64,000 bases of DNA from Lysobacter sp. (GTDB taxonomy: Bacteria; Pseudomonadota; Gammaproteobacteria; Xanthomonadales; Xanthomonadaceae), in assembly GCA_008015835.1 (NCBI GenBank), contig SSGH01000013.1:1-64000 (forward strand), written 5' to 3'. Made by a program: the position numbers and the translations under genes. Positions 38,395 through 47,525 of this stretch are shown in pieces. Position 1 is the stretch's first letter, and each line of letters begins with the position of its first letter. The notes under the pieces are model-generated. The model saw only the letters and a program-made list of their open reading frames with translations, ran no database searches and was not told where the DNA came from.

Positions 38395-39690
38395 TCACCA
38401 CCAAGCGTCGCGCAGCTTGTACCACGACATCGCGGCGACCAGCAGTGGCGTGCGCAGTGCGCGGCCGCCCGGGAAATCGCGATGCCGAATACGTGCGTAG
38501 ACATCCAGACGCTCGTGCTGGCCGCGAATCGCTTCGGCCAATACGCGGCCTGCCAAATTCGTCGCCGCCACGCCGTGCCCCGAGAACCCCTGCGCGAAGT
38601 ACACGTTCGAGCCGATGCGGCCCCAGTGCGGCGCGCGGTTGAAGCTGATGTCGATCACGCCGCCCCACAGATAGTCGAAATCGAGATCGCCCAACTGCGG
38701 AAACACCTTTCGCATCCGGTGTCGCATCACGCTGCGCAGATTCGGCGGCGTGAGATTCGAATAACTCGCGCGCCCGCCGAACAGCAGCCGATCGTCGGCG
38801 CTCAATCGGAAATAATCGAGCGCCCAATTGGTGTCGGCCACCGCCATATCGTTGCGGATCAGCGACCGTGCGACCTGCTGCGGCAACGGCGCGGTCGCGC
38901 CGATGTAGGTGCCGACCGGCATGATTTTGCGGTCCAATTCCGGTGCCACGCCGCGCACCAGCGCATTGCCGGCCAGAACGACGGTTTTACAGCGCACATG
39001 GCCGTTCGCGGTGTGCAGGACCGGCGCATCGCCGCGCGTCATTCGCAGGACGCGGCTGCGTTCGTGAATGCGCACGCCGGCATTCAGCGCCGCGCGCGCC
39101 AAACCCAGTGCGTATTTCAGCGGATGCAGATGCCCCGAGCGCGCGTCGTACAGGCCGCCGAGATAGCGCGGCGAATCCAACTGCGTGCGCAGCGTGTCGC
39201 GATCCCACCAGTCGAGCGGGTAGCCGTACTTCGTCGCGAGTTCGTCGCGCCACGCGCTCAATTCGTCGATATGCCGGGGCTTGATCGCCACGGTGCAATG
39301 CCCGTCACGCCAGTCGCAGTCGATGCCGTAGCGTTCGCGGCGCTCGCGCACTAGATCGACCGCTTCGCAGGACCAATCGAACAGCTTGCGTGCGTCGTCG
39401 CGGCCGAGCAGCGCTTCGAGTTTGGATTCGCCGCAGCCGTAACCGAACAGCACTTGGCCGCCGTTGCGGCCCGAAGCGCCCCAGCCGACGCGCTCGGCTT
39501 CCAATACGACGACGCGATAGCCGGCTTCGGCCAACTCCAACGCCGCCGACAAGCCGGTGTAGCCCGCGCCGAGCACGCAGACATCGGCCTCGGTCTCGCC
39601 CTCCAACGCCGGTTGCGGCGGCAGCGGCTCAGCGCTGGCGGCGTACCAACTGGGCGGGTAGGGGGCGAGCGCGTCCACCGTCGCGCTCAC
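38395..39690 (-). CDS. puuB: Gamma-glutamylputrescine oxidoreductase PuuB
   Basis: A 431-residue FAD-dependent amine oxidase of the DAO family, oxidising gamma-glutamylputrescine to the aldehyde with H2O2 release. The N-terminus has PSWYAAS, then the FAD motif VCVLGAGYTGLSAALELAEAG (about residues 37-57). GWGASGRNGGQVLFGYG and the C-terminal FSGHGVAATNLAGRVLAEAI are PuuB hallmarks. The start is GTG at 39690, overlapping the puuA stop by 4 bases. It is convergent with nothing; copA lies 163 bases further on the same strand. Confidence 0.92.
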   Translation of the reverse strand: MSATVDALAPYPPSWYAASAEPLPPQPALEGETEADVCVLGAGYTGLSAALELAEAGYRVVVLEAERVGWGASGRNGGQVLFGYGCGESKLEALLGRDDARKLFDWSCEAVDLVRERRERYGIDCDWRDGHCTVAIKPRHIDELSAWRDELATKYGYPLDWWDRDTLRTQLDSPRYLGGLYDARSGHLHPLKYALGLARAALNAGVRIHERSRVLRMTRGDAPVLHTANGHVRCKTVVLAGNALVRGVAPELDRKIMPVGTYIGATAPLPQQVARSLIRNDMAVADTNWALDYFRLSADDRLLFGGRASYSNLTPPNLRSVMRHRMRKVFPQLGDLDFDYLWGGVIDISFNRAPHWGRIGSNVYFAQGFSGHGVAATNLAGRVLAEAIRGQHERLDVYARIRHRDFPGGRALRTPLLVAAMSWYKLRDAWW

Positions 39691-41069
39691 ACCGACCGCA
39701 AATACCAGTCGTATTCGAGCGTGGTCACTTCGCGATAGAAACTGTGCAATTCCTTGAGTTTCTGCTGGCCGTAGATATGCCGGAAGGTCTCGCCGAACTG
39801 CGCGGCGATGAAATCGCTGGCCATGAAATCGCGGATGGAATCGCGCCAGTACGGGGTTTTGATCGAGGTCTGCTCGTAGGCGTTGCCGACGATCGGCGCG
39901 CCGGGGTCGTAGCCGCGTTCGATGCCGTCGAGCATGCCCGCCAGCACGGCGGCGGTGGCGAGATAGACGTTGGCGTCGGCGCCGGCGATGCGATGTTCGA
40001 TGCGCGTGTTCTTCTCGTCGCTGTGCGGGATGCGCATGGCGACGGTGCGGTTATTGAAGCCCCAGACTTCGTTCAGCGGCACGAAGGCGTTCAGCACGAA
40101 GCGGCGGTAACTGTTGGCGTTCGGCGCGAACAGCAGCAAACAATCCTGCGCGCTACGCTGCAGACCGCCGATGGCGTGGCGCAGCGCATCGGTCGGCGCG
40201 TCGGTCGGCCCGGCGAAGACGTTGCGGCCGTCGCGATCGAGCACGCTGACGTGCACGTGCAGGCCACTGCCGGCCTGATCGACCAAAGGCTTGGCCATGA
40301 AGCTGGCCTGCAGGCCTTGTTGTTGCGCCACGGCCTTGATCGCGCGCTTGAGATACAGCGCATCGTCGCAGGCGAGCAAGGCGTCGTCGCGGTGCTTGAG
40401 GTTGATCTCGAACTGCCCGGGCGCGTATTCCGCGACCGCGGTGTCGGCCGGGATGCCCTGCGCTCGGCAGGCGTTGGCGACGCCGTCGATGAAGCCGCGG
40501 AAATCGTTGAGATCTTCGAGGTAATAGACCTGCGTGCTGGTGTTGCGCGCGCCGGTATGCGCATTCACCGGCGGCTGCGGCCGGCCGTGCGCATCGGGCA
40601 ATGGGTCGAACAGATAGAACTCCAGCTCCACCGCGACCACCGGCTTGAGCCCGCGTTCGGCGTAGCGCGCCAAGACGCGTTTGAGCACCTCGCGCGGGTT
40701 GGCCTCGAACATCCCGCCTTGGGCGTCTTCCATGCTGAGCAGGCATTGCGCCATCGGCCGCGGCGCCCACGGCACCGGCCGCAGGGTGCCCGGCACCGGC
40801 CGGCAGATGCGGTCTTCGTCGCCGATGTCGTAGCCCAGGCCGGTTTCCTCCACCGTATTGCCGGTGATGTCGGTGGCGATCAGCGACATCGGCAGGCACA
40901 CGCCGTCGGCGTAGACCTTTTCCAGCGCGCTGCGGGCGATGCGTTTGCCGCGCAGCAGGCCGTTCATATCGGGCAGGATCAGATCGACCGATTGACAGTC
41001 GGACAGGTCTTGCAGAGTGCGCGCGTCTTCGGGCGACAGGCTGGACGGCATCGTGCTGGGGCGGGTCAT
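39687..41069 (-). CDS. puuA: Gamma-glutamylputrescine synthetase PuuA
   Basis: A 460-residue glutamine-synthetase-fold ligase that attaches glutamate to putrescine with ATP. GS blocks: DLILPDMNGLLRGKRI, VELEFYLFD, EYAPGQFEINLKHRDD, GSGLHVHVSVLD and NNRTVAMRIP. It is the first gene of the minus-strand puuAB pair and is divergent from puuD. A near-palindrome at 41124-41143 lies in the shared promoter region. A paralogue is at 42124-43611. Confidence 0.93.
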   Translation of the reverse strand: MTRPSTMPSSLSPEDARTLQDLSDCQSVDLILPDMNGLLRGKRIARSALEKVYADGVCLPMSLIATDITGNTVEETGLGYDIGDEDRICRPVPGTLRPVPWAPRPMAQCLLSMEDAQGGMFEANPREVLKRVLARYAERGLKPVVAVELEFYLFDPLPDAHGRPQPPVNAHTGARNTSTQVYYLEDLNDFRGFIDGVANACRAQGIPADTAVAEYAPGQFEINLKHRDDALLACDDALYLKRAIKAVAQQQGLQASFMAKPLVDQAGSGLHVHVSVLDRDGRNVFAGPTDAPTDALRHAIGGLQRSAQDCLLLFAPNANSYRRFVLNAFVPLNEVWGFNNRTVAMRIPHSDEKNTRIEHRIAGADANVYLATAAVLAGMLDGIERGYDPGAPIVGNAYEQTSIKTPYWRDSIRDFMASDFIAAQFGETFRHIYGQQKLKELHSFYREVTTLEYDWYLRSV

Positions 41070-41123
41070 GACGGGCTCGTGAGTGTGACAGTTGCGCGGC
41101 CGGACATGAACCCGTGGCGCGAA

Positions 41124-41143
41124 GCGTCAAATATATTCGACGC
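41124..41143. promoter_or_regulatory. Palindrome in the puuA/puuD divergent gap
   Basis: GCGTCAAATATATTCGACGC is a 20-bp inverted repeat with one mismatched pair and an AT core, unusual in this GC-rich context. It lies 55 bases upstream of puuA. It partly recalls the AAATATA core of the E. coli PuuR site. The rest of the 234-base gap holds no gene. Confidence 0.5.
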
Positions 41144-41303
41144 CATCATGCCCGGTTTTGTATGATTTTGCGCGCGAATTCGATCGTGCGCCGCAGCATT
41201 TCCGGGCCATTGTCGGCGACAAACGGGGTCGTGTGTTGCAGAAATCGAACATGCCGGGTAACGTGCCCCGAACGCGCCCGCGCCTTCGTCCGACCGTGTT
41301 GCC

Positions 41304-42059
41304 ATGACCGGATTGCCCCGGGTCGGCCTGCCCACCGACCGCAAAATCATCGGCCCACATCCATTCCTCGCGGTGGGCGAGAAGTATGTCCGGGCGGTGG
41401 TCGAGGGCGCCGAATGCCTGCCGCTGCTGATCCCCGGCCTGCAGCCGCCGCTGCCTCGTGCGGACGTCTTGGACAGCGTGGACGGCCTACTGCTGACCGG
41501 CGCCTACAGCAATATCGAGCCGCATCACTACACCGACGAGCCGAGCTACCCGGGCAATCTGCACGACCCCGCGCGCGATGCGACCACGCTGGGATTGATC
41601 CCGCTGGCGATCGAACGCGATCTGCCGATTCTGGCGATCTGTCGCGGGTTCCAAGAGGTCAACGTCGCGCTCGGCGGCACGCTGCACCAGAAAGTGCATG
41701 AGGTCGGCGCGTACGACGATCACCGCGAAAACCCGGACGACGATCTGGACGCGCAATACGCGCCGAGCCACCCTATCGACCTGCATCCGGGGGGACTGCT
41801 CGCGGGCATCGCGGCCGCGGCGCGGGCCGAGGTCAATTCGCTGCACGGGCAGGGCATCGCTCGGCTCGGCGAAGGCCTGACGGTCGAAGCCACTGCGCCG
41901 GACGGCCTGATCGAAGCGTACCGCCGCCTGGACAGCGATTTCCTGCTCGCGGTGCAATGGCACCCGGAATGGCGGGTGCGCGAAAACGCCTTTTATCTCG
42001 GCATTTTTCGCGCGTTCGGCGACGCCTGCCGCCGCCGCGCGCAGCGGAGAACGCGATGA
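41304..42059 (+). CDS. puuD: Gamma-glutamyl-GABA hydrolase PuuD
   Basis: A 251-residue class I glutamine-amidotransferase-like hydrolase releasing GABA from gamma-glutamyl-GABA. The catalytic triad is visible: Cys113 in AICRGFQE, and His220 and Glu222 in QWHPEW. Conserved blocks: DGLLLTGAYSNIEPHHY and NSLHGQGI. The ATG at 41304 lacks a Shine-Dalgarno. It lies between puuA (divergent) and a GS-like gene downstream on the same strand. Confidence 0.93.
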   Translation: MTGLPRVGLPTDRKIIGPHPFLAVGEKYVRAVVEGAECLPLLIPGLQPPLPRADVLDSVDGLLLTGAYSNIEPHHYTDEPSYPGNLHDPARDATTLGLIPLAIERDLPILAICRGFQEVNVALGGTLHQKVHEVGAYDDHRENPDDDLDAQYAPSHPIDLHPGGLLAGIAAAARAEVNSLHGQGIARLGEGLTVEATAPDGLIEAYRRLDSDFLLAVQWHPEWRVRENAFYLGIFRAFGDACRRRAQRRTR

Positions 42060-42111
42060 CGACCGATGCGCGAGAGGATGCGGCGACGCACGACGGCGCG
42101 AACGAACGCGT

Positions 42112-42117
42112 TAGGAT
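42112..42117 (+). promoter_or_regulatory. Possible -10 element, leaderless GS-like transcript
   Basis: TAGGAT ends 6 bases before the ATG at 42124 and there is no Shine-Dalgarno. The upstream region has no good -35, so support is weak. Confidence 0.3.
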
Positions 42118-42123
42118 GATCCT

Positions 42124-43611
42124 ATGAGCCCACGAAACCACGATGGCAAGCACCGCGATCCGCAGCGCGAGAAATCGGCGAGTCAGCCGCGCAAAACGTT
42201 GCGCGATAAATCGCGCGCCGCACGCGGCCGCGAGACGACGCAGGCGCAGCCAGAGCGCGATGCGCATGCCGGCGAACATGCGCTGCTGCGCTGGCTGAAA
42301 GAGCGCCGCATCACCGAGGTGGAATGCTTGGTGCCGGACATCACCGGCAACGCGCGCGGCAAGATCATTCCCGCGGACAAGTTCTCGCACGATTACGGCA
42401 CGCGTTTGCCGGAAGGCATCTTCGCCACCACCGTCACCGGCGAATACCCGGACGATTATTACGACCTGACCACGCCGTCCGACGCCGACATGCTGCTGCG
42501 GCCCGACCCGGACACCGTGCGATTGGTGCCCTGGGCGACCGATCCCACGGCGCAGATCATCCACGACTGTTTCACTAAGACCGGCGAGCGCCATGAATTG
42601 GCGCCGCGCAACGTGCTCAAGCGCGTGCTCGACGCCTATGAGGCCGAGGGTCTGCGCCCGGTCGTGGCGCCGGAGGTCGAATTCTTCCTGGTGCAGAAGA
42701 ACACCGACCCGGATTTTCCGCTGCAGCCGCCCGCCGGGCGTTCGGGCCGGCCGGAAACCGCGCGCCAGTCGTATTCGATCGACGCGGTGAACGAATTCGA
42801 CCCGATCCTCGACATGATGTACGACTACAGCGACGCGATGGAGCTGGACGTGGAAACGCTGATCCACGAATCCGGCGCGGCGCAGTTGGAGGTGAATTTC
42901 ACCCACGCCGACGCGATGTCGCGCGCCGACCAGGTCTTCCTGTTCAAACGCACCATGCGCGAAGCCGCGCTGCGCCACGGCGTGTACGCGACCTTCCTCG
43001 CCAAGCCGATGGAGAACGAGCCGGGGAGCGCGCTGCATATCCACCAGAGTCTGGTGGATGCGAAAGGCCGCAACGTCTTCGCCGGCAAATCCGCAGGCCG
43101 CCACAGCAAATTGTTCGAGCATTACCTCGGCGGCCTGCAGAAATACGTGCCGATGGCGATGGCGTTCTTCGCGCCCAACGTGAATTCGTATCGACGTTTG
43201 GCGCTGGGGCAGGTCGCGCCGATCAACGTGCAGTGGGGCTACGACAATCGCACCTGCGGCCTGCGGGTGCCGATGGACACGCCCGAGAACACGCGCGTGG
43301 AGAGCCGCTTCGCCGGGTCCGACGCCAACCCCTATCTGGCGATGGCCGCGACCCTGGCCTGCGGCCTGTTCGGCATCCGCGAGCGGCTCGACCCGACCTC
43401 GCCCTTGGCGACCAGCGCGCAGGACGTGGGCTTCGAACTGCCGCGTTCGCTCGGGCAGGCGCTCGACGCGCTGGAAACCTGCACGCCGCTGCACGATCTG
43501 TTGGGGTCGCGCTTCGTGCGCGCCTACATTTCGGTCAAGCGCAAAGAGTACGAAACCTTTTTCCGCGTCATCAGCTCGTGGGAGCGCGAGTTCCTGCTGC
43601 TGAACGTCTGA
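42124..43611 (+). CDS. Glutamine-synthetase-like ligase, PuuA paralogue
   Basis: A 495-residue glutamine-synthetase family protein. The first 50 residues are basic and low-complexity (DGKHRDPQREKSASQPRK), then the fold begins at HALLRWLKERRITEVECLVPDITGNARGK. GS blocks: APEVEFFLV, HESGAAQLEVNFTHAD, GSALHIHQSL, NVNSYRRL and DNRTCGLRVP. Its location in the puu block suggests gamma-glutamylation of a polyamine or other amine rather than ammonia assimilation. Substrate cannot be read from the sequence. A later start would remove the basic tail, but no good alternative was seen. Confidence 0.87.
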   Translation: MSPRNHDGKHRDPQREKSASQPRKTLRDKSRAARGRETTQAQPERDAHAGEHALLRWLKERRITEVECLVPDITGNARGKIIPADKFSHDYGTRLPEGIFATTVTGEYPDDYYDLTTPSDADMLLRPDPDTVRLVPWATDPTAQIIHDCFTKTGERHELAPRNVLKRVLDAYEAEGLRPVVAPEVEFFLVQKNTDPDFPLQPPAGRSGRPETARQSYSIDAVNEFDPILDMMYDYSDAMELDVETLIHESGAAQLEVNFTHADAMSRADQVFLFKRTMREAALRHGVYATFLAKPMENEPGSALHIHQSLVDAKGRNVFAGKSAGRHSKLFEHYLGGLQKYVPMAMAFFAPNVNSYRRLALGQVAPINVQWGYDNRTCGLRVPMDTPENTRVESRFAGSDANPYLAMAATLACGLFGIRERLDPTSPLATSAQDVGFELPRSLGQALDALETCTPLHDLLGSRFVRAYISVKRKEYETFFRVISSWEREFLLLNV

Positions 43612-43624
43612 CCCACCCGTTTCC

Positions 43625-43692
43625 GTAGGAGCGGCGCGAGCCGCGACGCGCCCATCGCGACGCGTTTCGGTCGCGGCTCGCGCCGCTCCTAC
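43625..43692. repeat. Perfect 23-bp inverted repeat
   Basis: The 23 bases at 43625-43647, starting GTAGGAGCGGCGCGAGCC, recur as the exact reverse complement at 43670-43692, separated by 22 bases. The GTAG head and CTAC tail match a facing pair of REP-like units (BIME layout). It lies between the GS-like gene and spuC and could form a long mRNA hairpin acting as a barrier or weak terminator. Confidence 0.85.
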
Positions 43693-43714
43693 CGCCTCGA
43701 TCACCGGAGCCTTC

Positions 43715-45082
43715 ATGGACCAACACGACCTCGCCGATATCCGCCAATTGCAGGCGCTCGACGCCGCGCACCATCTGCATCCGTTCAACGACAACGCCGC
43801 GCTGGCGAAGAAAGGCACGCGCATCTTGGTCAAAGGCGAGGGCGCCTACGTTTGGGACGCGATGGGCAACCGATTGCTCGACGCCTTCGCCGGCCTGTGG
43901 TGCGTGAACGTCGGCTACGGCCGCAAGGAGCTGGGCGAGGCGGCGTCGAAGCAGATGACGCAGTTGGCCTACTACAACAGTTTTTTCCAGTGTACGGTCG
44001 AGCCCACCATCCAACTCGCCGCGAAATTGGCCGCACTCACGCCGGCCGATCTGAACCACGCGTTCTTCACCAATTCCGGCTCCGAGGCCAACGACACCAT
44101 TCTTCGCCTCGTCCGCCATTTCTGGGCCGTGCAGGACAAACCGCAGAAGAACATCTTCATCGGCCGCCGCAACGGCTACCACGGCACGACGATGGCCGGC
44201 GCCAGTCTCGGCGGCATGGCCGGCATGCATAAGCAGGGCGGCCTGCCGATTCCCGATATCCACCACATCGAACCGCCGTTCTGGTTCGCCGACGGCGGCG
44301 ACCTCTCGCCCGACGAATACGGTCTGGTCGCTGCGCGGCGGCTAGAGGAGAAAATTCTGGAACTGGGGCCGGACCGCGTGGCCGCGTTCATCGGCGAACC
44401 GATCATGGGCGCGATCGGCGTCTACATCCCGCCGATGACCTACTGGCCCGAAATCGAGCGCATTTGCCGAAAATACGACGTGCTGCTGGTCGCCGACGAG
44501 GTGATCTGCGGTTTCGGCCGCACCGGCGAATGGTTCGGCTCGCAGTACTTCGGCATTACCCCGGACGTGATGACGCTCGCCAAAGGCATCACCTCCGGCT
44601 ACATCCCGCTCGGCGCGGCGATGTTCAACGACCGCGTCGCCGGCGTGCTGAAAGAGCAGGGCGGCGAACTCGCCCACGGCTGCACCTATTCCGGCCATCC
44701 GGTGTGCACGGCGGTGGCGCTGGAGAACATCCGCATCCTGGAGGACGAGCGCATCGTCCAGCGCGCGCGCGACGAGATCGCCCCGTATCTGGCGCAGCGC
44801 TGGGCCGAGCTCGGCGAACATCCGCTGGTCGGCGAGGCCCGGATCGCGGGTATGGTCGGCGCGCTGGAGCTTGTGCCGCGCAAGGGCGAACGCGCTTTCT
44901 TCGACGAGCGCGGCGCGGTCGGCGTGCTCTGCCGCGACAACGCGCTCAAGAACGGGCTCATCCTGCGGGCGACTTATGATTCAATGCTGCTGTCGCCGCC
45001 GCTGATCCTCAGCCGGGATCAGGTCGACGAACTGTTCGAGAAGGCATGGAAGTCGCTCAACGAGACGGCCGCCGCGCTGTGA
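43715..45082 (+). CDS. spuC: Putrescine:pyruvate aminotransferase SpuC-like
   Basis: A 455-residue class III PLP aminotransferase. The PLP lysine is Lys290 in TLAKGITSG. Other blocks: GLWCVNVGYG, FFTNSGSEANDTILRLVRHFW, GRRNGYHGTTMAG and DEVICGFGRTG. It best fits the SpuC group, which converts putrescine to 4-aminobutanal with pyruvate as acceptor, producing alanine. A related omega-transaminase substrate is possible. It is followed by the polyamine ABC transporter genes. Confidence 0.88.
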   Translation: MDQHDLADIRQLQALDAAHHLHPFNDNAALAKKGTRILVKGEGAYVWDAMGNRLLDAFAGLWCVNVGYGRKELGEAASKQMTQLAYYNSFFQCTVEPTIQLAAKLAALTPADLNHAFFTNSGSEANDTILRLVRHFWAVQDKPQKNIFIGRRNGYHGTTMAGASLGGMAGMHKQGGLPIPDIHHIEPPFWFADGGDLSPDEYGLVAARRLEEKILELGPDRVAAFIGEPIMGAIGVYIPPMTYWPEIERICRKYDVLLVADEVICGFGRTGEWFGSQYFGITPDVMTLAKGITSGYIPLGAAMFNDRVAGVLKEQGGELAHGCTYSGHPVCTAVALENIRILEDERIVQRARDEIAPYLAQRWAELGEHPLVGEARIAGMVGALELVPRKGERAFFDERGAVGVLCRDNALKNGLILRATYDSMLLSPPLILSRDQVDELFEKAWKSLNETAAAL

Positions 45083-45161
45083 TGCGCAAACCGGCCGTCG
45101 ACGTTACTCTGTCGAGGACGCCACCCACTACCGACGCCCCGAAGGGCAAAGGAACATCACG

Positions 45162-46322
45162 ATGAAACTGCGAGTGTTGGGACTTTCCATCGCCGTGTGT
45201 CTGCTGGCGGCCTGCGGCGGCAAATCCGACGCGCCCGCGGCGGGCGGCGACGCCAAACCGGCCGGCGATGCGGCGGCGGGCGGCGACGCCAAGAGCGGCG
45301 GCGAATTGAACGTCTACAACTGGTCCGACTACATCGCCGAGAACACCGTTCCGGATTTCGAGAAGAAGACCGGCGTCAAAGTCACCTACGATGTTTTCGA
45401 CAGCAACGAAATGGTCGAGTCGAAGCTGCTCGCCGGCGCCAGCGGCTACGACATCGTGGTGCCGACGTTGAACTTCCTCGGCCGACAGATTCAAGCCGGG
45501 GTGTTCCAGCCGCTCGACAAGTCGAAAATTCCGAATCTCGCCAATCTCGATCCCGAGATGATGAAGCGCATCGCGCTGCAGGACCCCGACAATAAATACG
45601 CCGTGCCGTACCACTGGGGCACCACCGGCATCGGCTACAACGTCGATAAGGTCAAAGCGGCCTTCGGCAACACCGACGTGACCGGCAGTTGGGATATCGT
45701 GTTCAAACCCGAGAACCTGTCCAAACTCAAAAGCTGCGGCGTCACCTTCCTCGATACGCCCTCGGAAATCATCCCGATCGCGCTGAACTACCTGGGCGAG
45801 GATCCGAACAGCACCGATCCGGCCGTGATCGACAAGGCGGCGGCTCTGCTGAAGACGATCCGTCCCTACATCACGCAGTTCCACTCCTCGCAGTACATCG
45901 ATTCGATGGCGAAGGGCAGTACCTGTCTCGTGGTCGGTTGGTCGGGCGACGTGATTATTGCGCGCGGCCGCGCCGAAGAAGCCAAGAACGGCGTGAAGAT
46001 CGGCTATTCGATCCCGAAGGAAGGCGCGCCGCTGTGGTTCGACATGTTGGCGATTCCCAAGGACGCCAAGAACGTTGAGAACGCCTATAAGTTCATCGAC
46101 TATCTGTTGGAGCCGCAAGTCGCCGCGGACAACACCAATGTCGTCAGCTACCCGAACGCGAACCTGAAGGCCACCGATCTGATCAAGAAAGAGATCACCG
46201 GCGACCCGACGATCTATCCGCCGGCCGACGTGCGCGCGAAGCTGTTCACTTTCGCGATCATCCCGCCGGACGTGGACCGTCAATACACGCGGATCTGGAC
46301 CCAGCTCAAGACCGGTCGTTGA
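45162..46322 (+). CDS. potF: Polyamine-binding lipoprotein PotF/SpuD-like
   Basis: A 386-residue substrate-binding protein. The lipobox LAAC gives the lipidated Cys18, so it is membrane-tethered rather than free as in E. coli PotF. A Gly/Ala/Asp/Lys low-complexity linker (about residues 24-47, AGGDAKPAGD-type repeat) follows. The mature domain begins LNVYNWSDYIAENTVPDFEKKTG, with WGTTGIGYN and YIDYLL-like blocks of the PotD/PotF family. AAAGGAAC precedes the ATG. It heads the potFGHI operon. Confidence 0.93.
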   Translation: MKLRVLGLSIAVCLLAACGGKSDAPAAGGDAKPAGDAAAGGDAKSGGELNVYNWSDYIAENTVPDFEKKTGVKVTYDVFDSNEMVESKLLAGASGYDIVVPTLNFLGRQIQAGVFQPLDKSKIPNLANLDPEMMKRIALQDPDNKYAVPYHWGTTGIGYNVDKVKAAFGNTDVTGSWDIVFKPENLSKLKSCGVTFLDTPSEIIPIALNYLGEDPNSTDPAVIDKAAALLKTIRPYITQFHSSQYIDSMAKGSTCLVVGWSGDVIIARGRAEEAKNGVKIGYSIPKEGAPLWFDMLAIPKDAKNVENAYKFIDYLLEPQVAADNTNVVSYPNANLKATDLIKKEITGDPTIYPPADVRAKLFTFAIIPPDVDRQYTRIWTQLKTGR

Positions 46323-46333
46323 TCGATCCTCCC

Positions 46334-46357
46334 GGGGCAGGCAGCGATGCCTGCCCC
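46334..46357 (+). promoter_or_regulatory. Perfect 10-bp hairpin between potF and potG
   Basis: GGGGCAGGCA pairs with TGCCTGCCCC around a GCGA tetraloop (GNRA type), 12 bases after the potF stop. No T-run follows. A stable 3' hairpin here would protect the potF message and explain higher binding-protein output relative to the rest of the operon. Confidence 0.65.
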
Positions 46358-46376
46358 GTCGCATTCCGAGGGAACC

Positions 46377-47525
46377 ATGGCCGCAGCCGCCCACGAAAAA
46401 CCGCAGAACGGCGCCTCGGGCGCTTCCAAACCCACGGTCGAGGATTACGTCCGGATCGTCGACGTCCGCAAGGAATTCGACGGTTTCGTCGCCGTCGACG
46501 ACACCAATCTGAATATCCGCAAAGGCGAGATTTTCGCGCTGCTCGGCGGTTCGGGCTGCGGCAAGTCGACGTTGCTGCGATGTTTGGCCGGCTTCGAACG
46601 GCCGACCTCGGGCAAGATCTATCTCGACGGCCAAGTGATGAACGATCTGCCGCCGTACGAACGGCCGATCAACATGATGTTCCAGTCGTACGCGTTGTTT
46701 CCGCATATGACCGTCGAGCAGAACATCGCCTTCGGTTTGAAACAGGACGGTCTGGGCAAGGACGCGATCAAGAAGCGCGTCGACGAAATGCTGGCGCTGG
46801 TGCAACTGGGCAAGCTGGCGAAGCGCAAACCGCACCAGTTGTCCGGCGGCCAACAGCAACGCGTCGCGCTGGCGCGGTCGCTGGCGAAAGGCCCGAAACT
46901 GCTGCTACTCGACGAACCGATGGGCGCGCTCGACAAGAAGCTGCGCTCGAAGATGCAGCTCGAACTCGTGGACATCATCGAAAAGTCCGGAGTAACGTGC
47001 GTGATGGTGACGCACGACCAGGAAGAAGCGATGACCATGGCCACGCGCATCGCGTTGATGGACGCCGGCCGCATCCGCCAGGTCGGTACGCCCGACGAAA
47101 TCTACGAATCGCCGACCAGCCGCTTCGCCGCCGAATTCATCGGCTCGATCAACATGTTCGACGGCCGCATCGACGAGGACAAAGCCGACTACATCACGAT
47201 TCTCTCGCCGTCGCTGCCGGTGCCGATCTACGTCGGCCACGGCGTGTCCGGTTACGAAGGCCAGGAAGTCGGATACGGCGTGCGGCCGGAGAAAATCGCG
47301 ATCAGCAAGGACGAGCCCGAGCAGCCGCACAACAAAGCGCAGGGCAAGATCGAGGACATCGCCTACTTCGGCAGCCATTCAGTCTTCCATGTGCGTCTGC
47401 CCACCGGCTACAAAGTCATGGCGAATTTCGCCAACCAGCAGCGTTGGGCCAGCGAGGGCATGACCTGGGGCGACGAAGTCTGGGTGTCCTGGGGTGATAA
47501 CGAAGGCGTGGTGCTCACCTCATGA
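46377..47525 (+). CDS. potG: Polyamine ABC transporter ATP-binding protein
   Basis: A 382-residue ABC ATPase. Walker A is GGSGCGKST at residues 57-65, the signature is LSGGQQQR, Walker B is LLLLDEP, and a C-terminal TOBE-type domain follows (VSGYEGQEVGYGVRPEKI). The ATG at 46377 was chosen because GAGGGAA lies just upstream; the frame opens at 46347. It overlaps potH by 4 bases. It energises putrescine or polyamine uptake with PotF, PotH and PotI. Confidence 0.94.
   Translation: MAAAAHEKPQNGASGASKPTVEDYVRIVDVRKEFDGFVAVDDTNLNIRKGEIFALLGGSGCGKSTLLRCLAGFERPTSGKIYLDGQVMNDLPPYERPINMMFQSYALFPHMTVEQNIAFGLKQDGLGKDAIKKRVDEMLALVQLGKLAKRKPHQLSGGQQQRVALARSLAKGPKLLLLDEPMGALDKKLRSKMQLELVDIIEKSGVTCVMVTHDQEEAMTMATRIALMDAGRIRQVGTPDEIYESPTSRFAAEFIGSINMFDGRIDEDKADYITILSPSLPVPIYVGHGVSGYEGQEVGYGVRPEKIAISKDEPEQPHNKAQGKIEDIAYFGSHSVFHVRLPTGYKVMANFANQQRWASEGMTWGDEVWVSWGDNEGVVLTS

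Noticed and set aside
36585-38642. 685-codon plus-strand ORF opposite copA
   Set aside because: It mirrors the copA reading frame in a GC-rich gene; the product is His/Arg-rich with no domain.
46334-46357. Rho-independent terminator after potF
   Set aside because: The stem is strong but no T-run follows, and the downstream genes belong to the same transporter.
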